A stretch of 64,000 nt of DNA from Rhizobium sp. ACO-34A (GCA_002600635.1 CP021371.1:1739001-1803000); one strand, 5' to 3'. Positions 49,530 through 60,260 are shown, counted from the stretch's first letter. Notes: a model not told the origin generated them from the letters alone. Numbers and translations are program-made.

Positions 49530-51320
49530 ATGCACCGTTACCGCAGCCACACCTGCGCCGCCCTTCGCAAGTCCGATGTGGGCGCAACCGTCCGTCTCTC
49601 CGGCTGGGTCCATCGTGTTCGTGACCACGGTGGCGTTCTGTTCATCGACCTTCGCGACCATTATGGCGTCACCCAGGTCGTGGCCGATCCTGACAGCCCG
49701 GCCTTCAAGCTGGCTGAAACCGTTCGTGGCGAATGGGTGATCCGCATCGACGGCGTCGTCAAGGCGCGTACCGAAGACACCGTCAACAAGAACATGCCGA
49801 CGGGTGAAATCGAACTCTACGCGCAGGAAATCGAAGTTCTTTCCGCCGCCAAGGAATTGCCGCTGCCGGTCTTCGGCGAGCCTGATTATCCTGAAGACGT
49901 TCGCCTCAAGTATCGCTTCCTCGACCTGCGTCGCGAGACGCTGCACAAGAACATCGTCAAGCGCACCAAGATCATCTCCGCCATGCGCAACGGCATGGCC
50001 GATGCAGGCTTCGGCGAATACACCACCCCGATCCTGACGGCGTCTTCGCCGGAAGGCGCGCGCGACTTTCTCGTGCCGTCGCGTATCCATCAGGGCAAGT
50101 TCTTCGCGCTGCCGCAGGCTCCGCAGCAGTACAAGCAGTTGCTGATGGTCGCAGGCTTCGACCGCTACTTCCAGATCGCGCCGTGCTTCCGTGACGAGGA
50201 CCCGCGCGCCGACCGTCTGCCGGGCGAGTTCTACCAGCTCGACGTCGAGATGAGCTTCGTGACGCAGGAAGACGTCTGGAACACGATGGAGCCGATGATG
50301 ACGGCCGTGTTCGAGCAGTTTGCCGAAGGCAAGCCGGTCACCAGGGAATGGCCGCGCATCCCGTACGACGAAGCGATCCGCAAGTACGGTTCCGACAAGC
50401 CTGATCTGCGCAACCCGATCGTCATGCAGTCGGTCACCGAGCACTTCGCCGGCTCCGGCTTCAAGGTCTTCGCCAACATGATCGCGTCCAACCCGAAGGT
50501 CGAAGTCTGGGCCATCCCGGCCAAGACCGGCGGCAGCCGTGCGTTCTGTGACCGCATGAACGCCTGGGCGCAGAGCCAGGGCCAGCCGGGTCTCGGCTAC
50601 ATCTTCTGGCGCCAGGAAGGCGCCGTGCTGGAAGGCGCCGGTCCGCTTGCCAAGAACATCGGCCCGGAGCGCACCGAGGCGATCCGCGAGCAGCTCGGTC
50701 TCGACGAAGGCGACGCCTGCTTCTTCGTCGCCGGCGAGCCGTCCAAGTTCTACAAGTTCGCGGGCGAAGCTCGTACCCGCGCCGGCGAGGAGCTGGATCT
50801 GGTCGATCGCGACCGCTACGAATTCTGCTGGATCGTCGATTTCCCCTTCTTCGAATACAACGAAGAGGAAAAGAAGATCGACTTCGCCCACAACCCCTTC
50901 TCCATGCCGCAGGGTGGACTTGAGGCGTTGAACGGCGAGGATCTGCTGTCGATCAAGGCCTTCCAGTACGACGCCGTCTGCAACGGCTTCGAAATCGCTT
51001 CCGGCTCGATCCGTAACCAGTCGCCGGACCTGATGGTCAAGGCGTTCGAGCTGGTCGGTCTGTCGAAGGCCGACGTCGAAGAGCGTTTCGGTGGCATGTA
51101 TCGTGCCTTCCAGTACGGTGCGCCTCCGCACGGCGGCTGCGCCTTCGGTATCGATCGTGTGGTGATGCTGCTGGTCGGCGCCAAGAACCTGCGCGAGATC
51201 ACGCTGTTCCCGATGAACCAGCAGGCTCAGGACCTCCTGATGAACGCGCCGTCCGACGCAACGCCGACACAGCTTCGCGAACTTGGCCTGCGCGTGATCC
51301 CGCCGCAGAAGAAAGACTGA
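49530..51320 (+). CDS. aspS: Aspartyl-tRNA synthetase
   Basis: Product of 596 residues, bacterial type. The N-terminal OB-fold anticodon-binding domain begins [23 protein letters not shown]. Class II catalytic motifs follow: motif 2 [22 protein letters not shown] and motif 3 in [15 protein letters not shown]. The bacterial GAD insertion lies between them (about residues 290-415). It may charge tRNA-Asn as well if the organism uses GatCAB; this cannot be told from sequence alone. Five bases separate it from the FUSC-like gene. Confidence 0.97.
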   Translation: MHRYRSHTCAALRKSDVGATVRLSGWVHRVRDHGGVLFIDLRDHYGVTQVVADPDSPAFKLAETVRGEWVIRIDGVVKARTEDTVNKNMPTGEIELYAQEIEVLSAAKELPLPVFGEPDYPEDVRLKYRFLDLRRETLHKNIVKRTKIISAMRNGMADAGFGEYTTPILTASSPEGARDFLVPSRIHQGKFFALPQAPQQYKQLLMVAGFDRYFQIAPCFRDEDPRADRLPGEFYQLDVEMSFVTQEDVWNTMEPMMTAVFEQFAEGKPVTREWPRIPYDEAIRKYGSDKPDLRNPIVMQSVTEHFAGSGFKVFANMIASNPKVEVWAIPAKTGGSRAFCDRMNAWAQSQGQPGLGYIFWRQEGAVLEGAGPLAKNIGPERTEAIREQLGLDEGDACFFVAGEPSKFYKFAGEARTRAGEELDLVDRDRYEFCWIVDFPFFEYNEEEKKIDFAHNPFSMPQGGLEALNGEDLLSIKAFQYDAVCNGFEIASGSIRNQSPDLMVKAFELVGLSKADVEERFGGMYRAFQYGAPPHGGCAFGIDRVVMLLVGAKNLREITLFPMNQQAQDLLMNAPSDATPTQLRELGLRVIPPQKKD

Positions 51321-51324
51321 TCGA

Positions 51325-51795
51325 ATGAAGCTCTGGATCTCCGACCGGGTCCGGGACATTCTGCTACATGCGCTCGCCGCGGCTATTGCCGCGGCGTTGT
51401 CGTTTTATGTAGCGCGCTGGCTGTTCGGCCACCCGAAGCCGATCTTCGCGGCGATCGGTGCCGTCATCTGTCTCGCTCCCGGCATTTCCGATCACTTCAG
51501 GCAGGCGCTCAATCTGGTGATTGGCGTGACCATCGGCATCGTCATTGGCGAGTTTCTGTTTCTTCTGCCGGTCGATCTGCTGGAGATACGCATCCCGCTC
51601 GCCGTGTTCCTCGCGGTCACGGTCGGCGCACTCGTCAATGTCGCTCCCATCGTCGCGATCCAGGCGGGGGTTTCCGCCCTGCTGGTGATGGTGCTCGGAC
51701 CGGCAGATGCCGGTCCCGTGCGCTTCCTCGACGTTGCCGTGGGCGGGCTGATCGGCGCTCTCTTCGCCTTCGGTCTCTTCCGCGTGCAGAAATAG
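51325..51795 (+). CDS. FUSC/ArAE-like membrane protein (membrane half only)
   Basis: Product of 156 residues with about five to six hydrophobic segments resembling the N-terminal membrane half of FUSC/aromatic acid exporter proteins (FYVARWLFGHPKPIFAAIGAVICLAPGISDHFRQALNLVIGV). The large cytoplasmic half of full exporters is absent, though short versions are common in bacteria. It lies five bases after aspS, so it is almost certainly co-transcribed with it. Export of an aromatic or fusaric-acid-like compound is a family-level inference. Confidence 0.82.
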   Translation: MKLWISDRVRDILLHALAAAIAAALSFYVARWLFGHPKPIFAAIGAVICLAPGISDHFRQALNLVIGVTIGIVIGEFLFLLPVDLLEIRIPLAVFLAVTVGALVNVAPIVAIQAGVSALLVMVLGPADAGPVRFLDVAVGGLIGALFAFGLFRVQK

Positions 51796-51810
51796 CGGCC
51801 TTGGCCGGCA

Positions 51811-52665
51811 TCAGTTTTCCATGAGCTTCTTCAGTCCTGAAAGTGCATATTGGAAATTGATGCCCATGAAGATCTGCCAGTCGGGATTTCCGAGCCCCTT
51901 GCTCTGGATGGAGTATTGCGGCTCGACATAGGTATTGATCGAGAAATCGTCGGTAATCACCCAGTGCTTGCCGATGCCGAGCCCCACCGGCATGTAATAG
52001 GTGTCCTTCTCCAGGTCGAAGGACCATGCGCCTGATGATTGCAGGTAGAAGTTGTTCGGCAGGTTGATGAAGGCGAAGGGCTGCACCGTGAGGGTGCTGA
52101 CGTCATCGCGCCAGTCGTCGCCGGCAAAGGAATGCTGATAGGTAGTGAGAGATCCGAACAGGCCCCAGTCCTGAGGAACCGCGAAGGCGCCTGCTATGCC
52201 GGCCTGCCATTTGCCCGAGCCGAACCGGTCGTCGGATGCTGTCGGGGCGACGAACAGTGGCCCGACACCCCAGCCGAACGGCTCCGTCTGCATCACGATA
52301 ATATCGAACATCGTCAGGTCGCCGATACCGTTCGACAGACTGCCGTCGAAGTTCGGACGGCCCACCAGCGGAATGGATGTGCGCAGGAGATGACCAACCC
52401 CGTCGATCTCAAAAGGTGTCAGCGCACGCACGATACCGACATTGGCATCCATCCTGTCCGGCAGGTCGGAGAGGGAGGGGATGTAGTAATCCTGTACGTT
52501 GATGACGAAGGCAGGGTTGAGTGGATTGTTGGATGCATTGACAGCGTTTCTTGCATCGCTTCCTGACGGCAGTGCTGCCTCCTGCGCGGAAGCAATTCCC
52601 GCTTGGGTGGAGAGAAGAAGCAGGTATGTAACCATCGAAGCGCCAACACGACTGAGATACGCCAT
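51811..52665 (-). CDS. Outer membrane transporter-like barrel protein (phenol MetA-type)
   Basis: Product of 284 residues with a signal peptide (ending GIASAQEA). The barrel resembles the MetA-pathway-of-phenol-degradation family (PF13557-like): GIGDLTMFDIIVMQTEPFGWGVGPLF, GSGKWQAGIAGAFAVPQDWG and WVITDDFSINTYVEPQYS. Its role is unknown; such proteins are proposed outer membrane channels. The ATG at 52665 with AAGGAT ahead is preferred over an extended frame. It converges with the FUSC-like gene with 15 bases between stops. Confidence 0.78.
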   Translation of the reverse strand: MAYLSRVGASMVTYLLLLSTQAGIASAQEAALPSGSDARNAVNASNNPLNPAFVINVQDYYIPSLSDLPDRMDANVGIVRALTPFEIDGVGHLLRTSIPLVGRPNFDGSLSNGIGDLTMFDIIVMQTEPFGWGVGPLFVAPTASDDRFGSGKWQAGIAGAFAVPQDWGLFGSLTTYQHSFAGDDWRDDVSTLTVQPFAFINLPNNFYLQSSGAWSFDLEKDTYYMPVGLGIGKHWVITDDFSINTYVEPQYSIQSKGLGNPDWQIFMGINFQYALSGLKKLMEN

Positions 52666-52887
52666 CGCCCGATCCTTCCGTTGAAGAGTGCACACGGTTG
52701 ATGCAGCGCCCGGTTCATCTTCAGGCGTGCCGCTTGCCTGTCTATGCGATCCTCTCGCCGGACAATCGTGTCATGGGCGAAGGATAGGGAAGGCACATGC
52801 CGGTCTCAAATTAACGCTGGCAAAGAAAACCAAAGTCTTGCAATTCCCGGTTGGTACCGGTGGTGTCCGGGGCAGGGAGAAAAATAC

Positions 52888-52923
52888 GAAAGGCCGGCGG
52901 CAAGTGCTTGCCGCCGGCCTTTC
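52888..52923 (-). terminator. 17-bp perfect hairpin terminator
   Basis: GAAAGGCCGGCGGCAAG (52888-52904) and CTTGCCGCCGGCCTTTC (52907-52923) are perfect inverted complements around two central bases. On the minus strand the distal arm is followed by GTATTTTTC. It terminates the periplasmic protein gene ending at 52953. Confidence 0.82.
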
Positions 52924-52952
52924 GGTACCCGCGAAATGAAGGCTTGGCGCCC

Positions 52953-54149
52953 TTATTCCTCGTTGGCGCTGACGGATACGCCGAGCAGCTGCGGAATGGT
53001 TTCCGGTGCGCCCATGCCGGCACCCATGATCATCGGGAAGGGGACCGGCTTTTCCGGTGCCGCGCTGATCGTCAGGTTCTGCGGATCGTCGAGATAGGTA
53101 TTCACGGCGCTGGAGATCTCGTTCTGCAGCGCGCCGAGCTTGGCCTGCGCCAGCAACATCGGCAGCATTGCCTTGACCATCTGGGCCATCTGTTCGCCGG
53201 TCGCGCCCTGTTCCTTGCCGGCAAAATCGAGGCCGCGCTTGGTGATGCCGTCATCCTCGAAGCTGATCTCGGCGCTGACGAAGGACATCTGCTGCATCAG
53301 GCCGAGCATGGCGAGACCTGCGGCCTGCTGTGCCTGCTCGTTGTTCTCCTGCCCTTGCATCGTGCGGGCGGTTTCCTGCAGCTGCTTGACGAGGTCCATG
53401 GTGTAGCCGGACAGGCTGAATGCGAGGTTCAGGCGGCCGACATTGGCGAAGTCGAAGCTGTATTCCTCGACATCGATCGTGCCGGTATCGAGCTCCCAGT
53501 TGCCCGAGAAGGAGATGTCGCCTTCGAGCGTGTTGAGGTTCAGCGCGTCGAGGGTTTCCTTGCTCTTGGCGTCCTCTACGGTGGAGAGGTCGGCCTTGAC
53601 GCTGCTGACGCCACCTTCGAAGGCGAGCGACTTTTCGTCTTCGCCGAGCGTCATGGTGGCGGAAGCCTCGGCCATCGTGAAGACCGGCTTGCCGTCGACG
53701 CTGACGTTGATCGCGCCGCTATGGGCTTCGTCGTAAAGCATCATGGACTTGAAGTCCTTGCCTTCCGTGCTGCCGGGCACGTGCACGCCTGCAAGGTAAA
53801 GATCCTTGACCGAGAAGGTGGTCTTCTCTTCGGTGAAATCGACCGCCGGGAAATCGATGCGCTCGATGAAATATGCGCCGCCGTCTTCCTCGCTCACACC
53901 CTTGAGGGTGAGGTCACCGAGCGGGATAGACTTTTCCTGCGGGCCGGTCGTCGTGAACTTGGAACCCTTGAGGATCACGGCACTGCCATCGACTTCCACC
54001 GATTCGGCGGAGATCGCACCACTGCCCGCCGCGTAGGCTGCATTGATCTTCTTCAGGAGATCCTGGCCGTCGAGCGCCCATGCCGGGCTGGAAAGCGTTG
54101 CAAAGGCGGTGCCTGCCAGCAGCAGCCGGGAAGTGCGGAAAAAGGTCAT
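52953..54149 (-). CDS. Large periplasmic protein of unknown function
   Basis: Product of 398 residues with a signal peptide (TAFATLSSPAWALDG). The rest is acidic and predicted to be rich in beta-strands, with repeated short motifs of the kind VDGSAVILKGSKF, FEGGVSSVKADLS and LNTLEGDISFSGNWELDTG, then a helical C-terminal third. This pattern recalls AsmA-like or lipid-transfer-type strand repeats, but I cannot assign a family. It is divergent from parC. The 226-base gap contains the dyad at 54181-54199 and a palindrome-like TTTGACCTAGGTTAAA (54257-54272). A strong terminator follows. Confidence 0.8.
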   Translation of the reverse strand: MTFFRTSRLLLAGTAFATLSSPAWALDGQDLLKKINAAYAAGSGAISAESVEVDGSAVILKGSKFTTTGPQEKSIPLGDLTLKGVSEEDGGAYFIERIDFPAVDFTEEKTTFSVKDLYLAGVHVPGSTEGKDFKSMMLYDEAHSGAINVSVDGKPVFTMAEASATMTLGEDEKSLAFEGGVSSVKADLSTVEDAKSKETLDALNLNTLEGDISFSGNWELDTGTIDVEEYSFDFANVGRLNLAFSLSGYTMDLVKQLQETARTMQGQENNEQAQQAAGLAMLGLMQQMSFVSAEISFEDDGITKRGLDFAGKEQGATGEQMAQMVKAMLPMLLAQAKLGALQNEISSAVNTYLDDPQNLTISAAPEKPVPFPMIMGAGMGAPETIPQLLGVSVSANEE

Positions 54150-54180
54150 ATGCGAGTTCCTTTCGGAGAAAAAAGCGCGG

Positions 54181-54199
54181 AGTCGTGTTATTCACGACT
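54181..54199. promoter_or_regulatory. 7-bp dyad upstream of the periplasmic protein gene
   Basis: AGTCGTG (54181-54187), TTATT, CACGACT (54193-54199), 31 bases upstream of the start codon at 54149. It is either a small operator or a leader hairpin. Confidence 0.4.
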
Positions 54200-54375
54200 A
54201 ACAGCATGTCTTTATATTGTCAGATTGCGAAACTTCCATCGCTTTTGCCATGACATTTTGACCTAGGTTAAAGGGTGGTGACTTTTGTCATTGCCAACGT
54301 CGGGCTCCTGTTAATCCACAGCCGGATGACGCGGATTCCTTGCCGTTTCAGGCCTTCTCGTCTACTTGAGAAACC

Positions 54376-56652
54376 ATGGGGAAAAATCTTATTCCGCCGG
54401 ATGACGGCGGCGACAATATTCAGCCGGTCGATCTCAAGGCGGCGCTCGAGGAGCGCTACCTCGCTTATGCATTGTCGACGATCATGCACCGGGCGCTGCC
54501 CGACGTGCGCGATGGCCTGAAGCCGGTTCATCGCCGCATCATCCATGCGATGAGCGAGATGGGCATTCGCCCGAACTCGGCCTTCAAGAAATGCGCCCGT
54601 ATCGTTGGCGACGTCATCGGTAAGTTCCACCCGCATGGCGACCAGTCGGTCTATGACGCGCTGGTGCGTCTCGCGCAGGATTTCTCCCAGCGTTACCCGG
54701 TTGTGGACGGGCAGGGCAACTTCGGCAACATCGATGGCGATAGTGCCGCCGCCTATCGTTACACCGAAGCGCGCATGACCGATGTCGCGGCGCTGCTGCT
54801 CGAAGGCATCGACCAGGACGCCGTCGACTACCGCCCGACCTATAACGAGGAAGACGATGAGCCGGTCGTTCTTCCCGGCGCCTTCCCGAACCTGCTTGCA
54901 AACGGCGCATCCGGCATCGCGGTCGGCATGGCGACTTCGATCCCGCCGCACAACGCGCACGAAATCTGCGATGCGGCCCTTTACCTGATCAAGAACCCCG
55001 GCGCTCCCGTCGAGGAACTGCTGGCCGATCCGGCCAATCCCCAGAAGGGCGGTATAGAAGGCCCGGACTTCCCGACCGGCGGCATCATCGTCGAAAGCCG
55101 CGAAAGCATGCTGGAGACCTACCGCACGGGTCGCGGCGGCTTCCGCGTGCGTGCGCGCTGGGAAATCGAGGATCTCGGTCGCGGTGGCTACCAGATCATC
55201 GTCACCCAGATTCCGTTCCAGGTGCAGAAGTCGCGCCTGATCGAAAAGATCGCCGAACTGCTGATCGCCAAGCGGTTGCCGCTTCTGGAAGATATCCGAG
55301 ACGAGTCCGCCGAGGACGTCCGCGTCGTTCTGGTGCCCAAGAGCCGTACCGTCGACGCAACGCTGCTGATGGAATCGCTGTTCAAGCTCACCGAGCTCGA
55401 AAGCCGCATTTCGCTCAACATGAACGTGCTGTCGCAGGGCAAGGTGCCTCGCGTCATGGCGCTGAACGAAGTGCTGACCGAGTGGCTGGAACACCGCAAG
55501 GACGTTCTGGTTCGCCGTTCGCGTTTCCGCCTTGCCGCGATCGATCGCCGCCTCGAAATTCTCGGTGGCCTGCTGGTTGCCTATCTCAACCTCGACGAAG
55601 TGATCCGCATCATCCGCGAGGAGGATGAACCCAAGCCGGTGATGATCGCCCGTTGGGATCTGACCGACATCCAGGCCGAAGCCATCCTCAACATGCGGCT
55701 GCGCAATTTGCGCAAGCTCGAGGAGTTCGAGATCCGCAAGGAGCACGAGGAGCTTTCGAAGGAGAAGGCCGAGATCGAGGCGCTGCTCGCATCCGATGAT
55801 AAGCAGTGGCAGACGATTTCCTGGGAGATCGGCGAGGTCAAGAAGAAGTATGCCAAGGCGACCGAACTCGGCCGCCGCCGCACCCAGTTTGCCGATGCGC
55901 CCGACGCCGACAGCGAGGCGATCCAGCAGGCGATGATCGAAAAGGAACCGATCACCGTCGTCGTCTCCGAAAAGGGCTGGATCCGCGCGCTCAAGGGTCA
56001 CATTTCCGATACGTCGAGCCTCACCTTCAAGGAAGGCGATGGCCTGAAGGTTGCCTTTCCTGCGCAGACCACGGACAAGATTCTGCTGGTCACCACCGGC
56101 GGCAAGGTGTTCACGCTTGGCGGCGACAAGCTGCCGGGCGGCCGTGGACACGGCGAGCCCCTGCGTATCATGGTGGACATGGAGAACGATCAGGACGTGC
56201 TGACCGCCTTCGTGCACGATACCAGCCGCAAGCTTTTGTTCTCCTCGACTGCGGGCAATGGCTTTATCGTTGCCGAGGCCGACATCGTCGCCAACACCCG
56301 TAAGGGCAAGCAGGTAATGAATGTCGGCATGCCGGACGAGGCGAAGCTCGTCGTTCCCGTTGCGGGTGATCATGTCGCCGTCGTCGGTGAAAACCGCAAG
56401 CTGCTGGTGTTCCCGATGGCGCAGATGCCGGAAATGACCCGCGGCAAGGGCGTTCGCCTGCAGCGCTACAAGGATGGCGGCATTTCCGACATCAAGTGCT
56501 TCGCGATTGCCGACGGACTGACGTGGGAAGACAGCGCCGGCCGCGTCTTCAGCAAGTCGAAGGACGACCTCGCCGAATGGATGGGCGACCGCGCTGCGGC
56601 TGGCCGTACCGTTCCGAAGGGCTTCCCTCGCAGCGGCAAGTTCTCCGGTTGA
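54376..56652 (+). CDS. parC: DNA topoisomerase IV subunit A
   Basis: Product of 758 residues. ParC with ParE decatenates daughter chromosomes. The breakage-reunion domain starts [27 protein letters not shown]. The catalytic tyrosine is in [11 protein letters not shown]. The quinolone-determining segment reads [19 protein letters not shown], with Gln and Asp where E. coli ParC has Ser80 and Glu84. A shorter C-terminal beta-pinwheel region ([38 protein letters not shown]) distinguishes it from GyrA. It is monocistronic and divergent from the unknown periplasmic protein gene. Confidence 0.96.
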   Translation: MGKNLIPPDDGGDNIQPVDLKAALEERYLAYALSTIMHRALPDVRDGLKPVHRRIIHAMSEMGIRPNSAFKKCARIVGDVIGKFHPHGDQSVYDALVRLAQDFSQRYPVVDGQGNFGNIDGDSAAAYRYTEARMTDVAALLLEGIDQDAVDYRPTYNEEDDEPVVLPGAFPNLLANGASGIAVGMATSIPPHNAHEICDAALYLIKNPGAPVEELLADPANPQKGGIEGPDFPTGGIIVESRESMLETYRTGRGGFRVRARWEIEDLGRGGYQIIVTQIPFQVQKSRLIEKIAELLIAKRLPLLEDIRDESAEDVRVVLVPKSRTVDATLLMESLFKLTELESRISLNMNVLSQGKVPRVMALNEVLTEWLEHRKDVLVRRSRFRLAAIDRRLEILGGLLVAYLNLDEVIRIIREEDEPKPVMIARWDLTDIQAEAILNMRLRNLRKLEEFEIRKEHEELSKEKAEIEALLASDDKQWQTISWEIGEVKKKYAKATELGRRRTQFADAPDADSEAIQQAMIEKEPITVVVSEKGWIRALKGHISDTSSLTFKEGDGLKVAFPAQTTDKILLVTTGGKVFTLGGDKLPGGRGHGEPLRIMVDMENDQDVLTAFVHDTSRKLLFSSTAGNGFIVAEADIVANTRKGKQVMNVGMPDEAKLVVPVAGDHVAVVGENRKLLVFPMAQMPEMTRGKGVRLQRYKDGGISDIKCFAIADGLTWEDSAGRVFSKSKDDLAEWMGDRAAAGRTVPKGFPRSGKFSG

Positions 56653-56718
56653 TCGTCGCTTCCGGTGGCAATCGGATATTGAAGAGATTCTAGCGATATC
56701 GATGCGGGTAGAGTGGGC

Positions 56719-57642
56719 TCAGGCTTCGCTCTGGCTCGTTTCGAGCGGTGTTACCGTAGCCTTGCGCCGGTTGGCCATTCGCCCCGCCCATATCTGTGTC
56801 AGGGAATGGCCGAGCAAGGCGAGCACCATGATGCCGCCGCCGATGAGGGTCGGCGTCCCGGGCATTTCGCTGAAGATCAGCCAGATCCACACCGGCGCGA
56901 GAATGGTTTCCAGCAGGTAGAACATGCCGACCTCCGCGGCCGGCAGATAGCGCGGGGCGGTTGCCAGCAGCCAGAAGGCGAGCGGCATCATCACGATCCC
57001 GTCGAGCAGTGCCCAGCCGGGTGCCTGCATGGTGAACCCGTTGCTCCAGCCGAGAACGAGGCTGAAACCGGCAGGTATGATGGTCGCAAGCAGCGGCACG
57101 AAGCCCATCGGCTGGCGCGAGGCGCGTCCTATGGTCAGCGCTGCGGCAATCAGCACGGCTGCGACGGCGGCGAGACAATCTCCGAAAAGATGGCCTGATG
57201 ACACGCCCCCGCTGACGATCAGCGAGACCCCGGCCAGCATGATCACCATGGTAACCAGCGTCGAGCGGCTCGGAGGTTCCTTCAGGAACAGCCATGACAG
57301 GATGGCCGCGATCATCGGCGAGAAGGCGACGATGAAGACGACGTTTGCCGAGGACGTGTGATAGACGGCAGCCACGAAGGCCATGGTGCTGAAGCCGTAG
57401 AACAGCCCGCCGATCACGGTCGCGGCTGTCAGGCGGAGCGCGGACCAGCGCCCGGTCACGAGCCGCATGCCGGCAAGCGCCAGAAGCGCGATCAGGAAGA
57501 TCGCAATGCTGCGAAGGCCAAGCACCGGCCACAGCCCACCATCGGAAAGCCGGACGAGCGGAATGTCGAAGGACAGGAAGAGGCCTCCGGCTGTCGCCAG
57601 CGCGAGGCCGGTGGAGCGACCGGCAGGGGAGGGTGGTGTCAT
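56719..57642 (-). CDS. EamA/DMT-family permease
   Basis: Product of 307 residues with ten predicted membrane helices in two EamA repeats of about 135 residues ([16 protein letters not shown] and [37 protein letters not shown] in the first, [26 protein letters not shown] in the second). This is the drug/metabolite transporter pattern; the substrate is unknown. Its ATG overlaps the bpt stop by four bases, so it is translationally coupled behind the N-end-rule transferase. Confidence 0.93.
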   Translation of the reverse strand: MTPPSPAGRSTGLALATAGGLFLSFDIPLVRLSDGGLWPVLGLRSIAIFLIALLALAGMRLVTGRWSALRLTAATVIGGLFYGFSTMAFVAAVYHTSSANVVFIVAFSPMIAAILSWLFLKEPPSRSTLVTMVIMLAGVSLIVSGGVSSGHLFGDCLAAVAAVLIAAALTIGRASRQPMGFVPLLATIIPAGFSLVLGWSNGFTMQAPGWALLDGIVMMPLAFWLLATAPRYLPAAEVGMFYLLETILAPVWIWLIFSEMPGTPTLIGGGIMVLALLGHSLTQIWAGRMANRRKATVTPLETSQSEA

Positions 57643-58418
57643 TCTTTCGGGGGCTCGGCCGCTTCCGGGTCGGGAATATAGCGTTCCCAGCCCTGGTTCG
57701 TCAGGTGCTCCTGCGGCAGGAAGCGGGTCTTGTAATCCATCTTGTGGGAACCGCGCACCCAGTAGCCGAGATAGACATGCGGCAGCCCGAGCGCCTTGGC
57801 CCGGTTGACGTGGTCGAGAACCATCATCGTGCCGAGCGACCGCTTGTCCAGCGCCGGGTTGAAGAAGGAGTAGACCATGGACAGCCCGTCGCTCATCAGG
57901 TCCGACAGGGCGACGGCGATCAGTTCGCCTCGCGGCTGGCCGCCAAGCCCGTCGCCGGGTGCACGCAGCCGGTATTCGATCACGCGGGTCTGCACATGGG
58001 TGTCCTCGACCATGATGGCATAGTCGAGAGCTGACATGTCCGACATACCGCCTTCCTGGTGGCGATGATCGAGGTAGGTACGGAATAGGGAAAACTGCTC
58101 GGTCGAGGGCTGGGCCGGAAAGACCGTCGAGACGACATCCTTGTTGGTGGTGGCCACGCGCTTAAAGGAACGGCCCGGCTCGAACTCGTCAACGAGGATG
58201 CGCACCGAGATGCAGGCGCGGCAGGCTTCGCACGCGGGGCGGTAGGCGATGTTCTGGGATCGGCGGAAACCGCCTTGTGTCAGAAGGTCGTTCATCTCGG
58301 TCGCGCGCGGCCCGACGAGATGAGTGAAAACCTTGCGCTCCATTTCCCCCGGCAGGTATGGACACGGCGCGGGCGCCGTGAGGTAGAATTGCGGAGACGG
58401 AGACGTCTGGGTGTTCAT
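57639..58418 (-). CDS. bpt: Aspartate/glutamate leucyltransferase (N-end rule)
   Basis: Product of 259 residues of the bacterial R-transferase-like family. It adds Leu from Leu-tRNA to N-terminal Asp or Glu, marking proteins for ClpS/ClpAP. Family landmarks are [22 protein letters not shown], the cysteine set in [16 protein letters not shown], and [23 protein letters not shown]. The frame extends to 58469, but the ATG at 58418 starts the conserved N-terminus. It is followed by the overlapping DMT permease gene. Confidence 0.93.
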   Translation of the reverse strand: MNTQTSPSPQFYLTAPAPCPYLPGEMERKVFTHLVGPRATEMNDLLTQGGFRRSQNIAYRPACEACRACISVRILVDEFEPGRSFKRVATTNKDVVSTVFPAQPSTEQFSLFRTYLDHRHQEGGMSDMSALDYAIMVEDTHVQTRVIEYRLRAPGDGLGGQPRGELIAVALSDLMSDGLSMVYSFFNPALDKRSLGTMMVLDHVNRAKALGLPHVYLGYWVRGSHKMDYKTRFLPQEHLTNQGWERYIPDPEAAEPPKE

Positions 58419-58563
58419 CTTGCCGGTCGGTTTCCTCTGGCGACCATCATCTGCATTAGCATGGCGCAAGAATAAAAAACGTCAACTATCCGTCATCAAA
58501 GAAGAACACGCCTGACCGCTATGGTACGGCGTGTTCCGCAGATTTTGATCTCGCTGACGTCTG

Positions 58564-59022
58564 TCAGGCCGTGCGAACGGCCGCAGTGCCGAGCAACAGG
58601 TCGTGAACCAGCCGCGATCTCTCGATGAAAAGACCTGCGAGGAGAATCAGCGGGGTCAGCACCGAGTTCAGGATCCAGAACAGCGCGAGATGCGCGATCG
58701 CGGTGAAAAAGTCGATCTTGCGGCCGTCGAGGCGGACCATGGCAATACCCATGGCGCGCATGCCCGGGGTTGCCTGGCTCGGTCCGGCAAGCGACATGCC
58801 GAAATAGAGGCCGGCCACCACGAAGAATAGGATAGGATAGAGAAGCCACGCGAAACCGAGCGTGATGACGCCCATGAAGAATACCAAGACCGCCGCGGGA
58901 ACCCAGAGAGCCCCGACGAGCAGGTAGTCGATCATGAAAGCAAAGACCCTTCGCGACAGCACACCGCTATAGGCGCGCCAGTCATCCGGTGCTGCATAGG
59001 TCGGGTTGGTGTCGAGGCTCAT
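58564..59022 (-). CDS. RDD-family membrane protein
   Basis: Product of 152 residues with three membrane helices. The RDD signature is in VLSRRVFAFMIDYLLVGALW (Arg, then Asp) with QATPGMRAMGIAMVRLDG in the middle loop. Some family members are linked to Na+/H+ exchange, but the function is generally unknown. GGAGCAGACA precedes the ATG at 59022; the longer frame is rejected for lack of a ribosome site. Located 95 bases downstream of hemB on the same strand. Confidence 0.9.
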   Translation of the reverse strand: MSLDTNPTYAAPDDWRAYSGVLSRRVFAFMIDYLLVGALWVPAAVLVFFMGVITLGFAWLLYPILFFVVAGLYFGMSLAGPSQATPGMRAMGIAMVRLDGRKIDFFTAIAHLALFWILNSVLTPLILLAGLFIERSRLVHDLLLGTAAVRTA

Positions 59023-59117
59023 TGTCTGCTCCGTTGTGATCTCACGAAAGCATATGGGGGCAATTGCCGGAAAAACAATGGCTCCGACAGGTCTGCCCCC
59101 CGAAAGCTTTCGAAGTC

Positions 59118-60134
59118 TCAGCCGTGTTTGGCGAGGTGCCGGGCCACATCCATGGCGAAATAGGTCAGGATGCCGTCGCAACCCGCGCGCTTGAAGCAGA
59201 GCAGGGTTTCGAGCATGACCTTTTCTTCGTCCAGCCAGCCGTTGAGGCCAGCGGCCTTGATCTGCGCGTATTCGCCGGAGACCTGATAGGCGAAAACCGG
59301 CAGTCCGAAGGCTTCCTTCATCCGCCAGCAGATGTCGATGTAGGGCAGGCCGGGCTTGACCATCAGCATGTCGGCGCCCTCCTCGACGTCTAGCGCTGCA
59401 TCGCGCAGCGCTTCGGTGCCGTTGGCCGGATCGAGATAATAGCTCTTCTTGTCGCCCTTCAGCAGCCCCCCGGTGGAGATCGCCTCGCGATAGGGGCCGT
59501 AATAGCCGGAAGCGAACTTCGTAGCATAGGACATGATGCCGACATTCTGGTGGCCTGCGGCGTCGAGGCCCCGGCGGATCGCGCCGATGCGCCCGTCCAT
59601 CATTTCGGAAGGAGCGATGATGTCCGAGCCGGCGTCGGCCTGCAGGATGGCGGCGCGCACGACCTGTTCGACCGTCTCGTCGTTGACGATCTCTTCCCCG
59701 CGCAGGATGCCGTCGTGCCCATGGTTGGTGAACGGATCGAGCGCAACGTCGGTAATGACGCCGATGTTCGGAACGGCCTTCTTGATGGCAGCCGTCGCGC
59801 GGTTGATGAGATTATTGGCTTCGAGGATCTGCGAACCGGTTTCGTTGCGCAGTTCCATTTCGATGTTCGGGAAGGTCGCCAGCGCCGGAATGCCGAGATC
59901 GGCCGCTTCCTTCGCGGCCTCGACGGCCTTATCCACAGACATTCGGTTGACGCCCGGCATGGAAGCGACCGGTTCGGCGATGCCTTCGCCGGGGATGACA
60001 AAGATCGGCCAGATGAGGTCGTCGACCGTCAGCCGGTTCTCCTGAACCATGCGGCGCGTCCAGTCGGCCTTGCGATTTCGCCTCATGCGGCGGTGCCCGG
60101 TGATGTCGTCGACCAGATGAATCTTGTCCTGCAT
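59118..60134 (-). CDS. hemB: Delta-aminolevulinic acid dehydratase (porphobilinogen synthase)
   Basis: Product of 338 residues, joining two ALA molecules to porphobilinogen in haem synthesis. The Schiff-base lysines are in SYATKFASGYYGPYR and MLMVKPGLPYIDI. The metal segment reads ALDPFTNHGHDG, with Asp and Ala/Pro where Zn enzymes have three cysteines. It is therefore of the Mg2+/K+-dependent type known from Bradyrhizobium and Pseudomonas. The ATG at 60134 starts MQDKIHLVDD and gives standard length. The frame is spuriously open to 60665. It is divergent from a small membrane protein gene and near ldtR. Confidence 0.96.
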   Translation of the reverse strand: MQDKIHLVDDITGHRRMRRNRKADWTRRMVQENRLTVDDLIWPIFVIPGEGIAEPVASMPGVNRMSVDKAVEAAKEAADLGIPALATFPNIEMELRNETGSQILEANNLINRATAAIKKAVPNIGVITDVALDPFTNHGHDGILRGEEIVNDETVEQVVRAAILQADAGSDIIAPSEMMDGRIGAIRRGLDAAGHQNVGIMSYATKFASGYYGPYREAISTGGLLKGDKKSYYLDPANGTEALRDAALDVEEGADMLMVKPGLPYIDICWRMKEAFGLPVFAYQVSGEYAQIKAAGLNGWLDEEKVMLETLLCFKRAGCDGILTYFAMDVARHLAKHG

Positions 60135-60260
60135 GATAAAGCCTCGTCTTCCTTTTGAGCGGTGCGCGTACTGCTCTAGTCCTAAATTGAGAAACCGCAA
60201 AGAGGCGCATCGTCGCGCCATGACTGGCAACGGGACGCCGCTTGCGCATATGCTTCGCCC

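Noticed and set aside
49473..51359. 628-codon minus-strand frame opposite aspS
   Set aside because: Shadow of aspS, which is complete and canonical.
54268..56373. 701-codon minus-strand frame opposite parC
   Set aside because: Shadow of parC; no domain.
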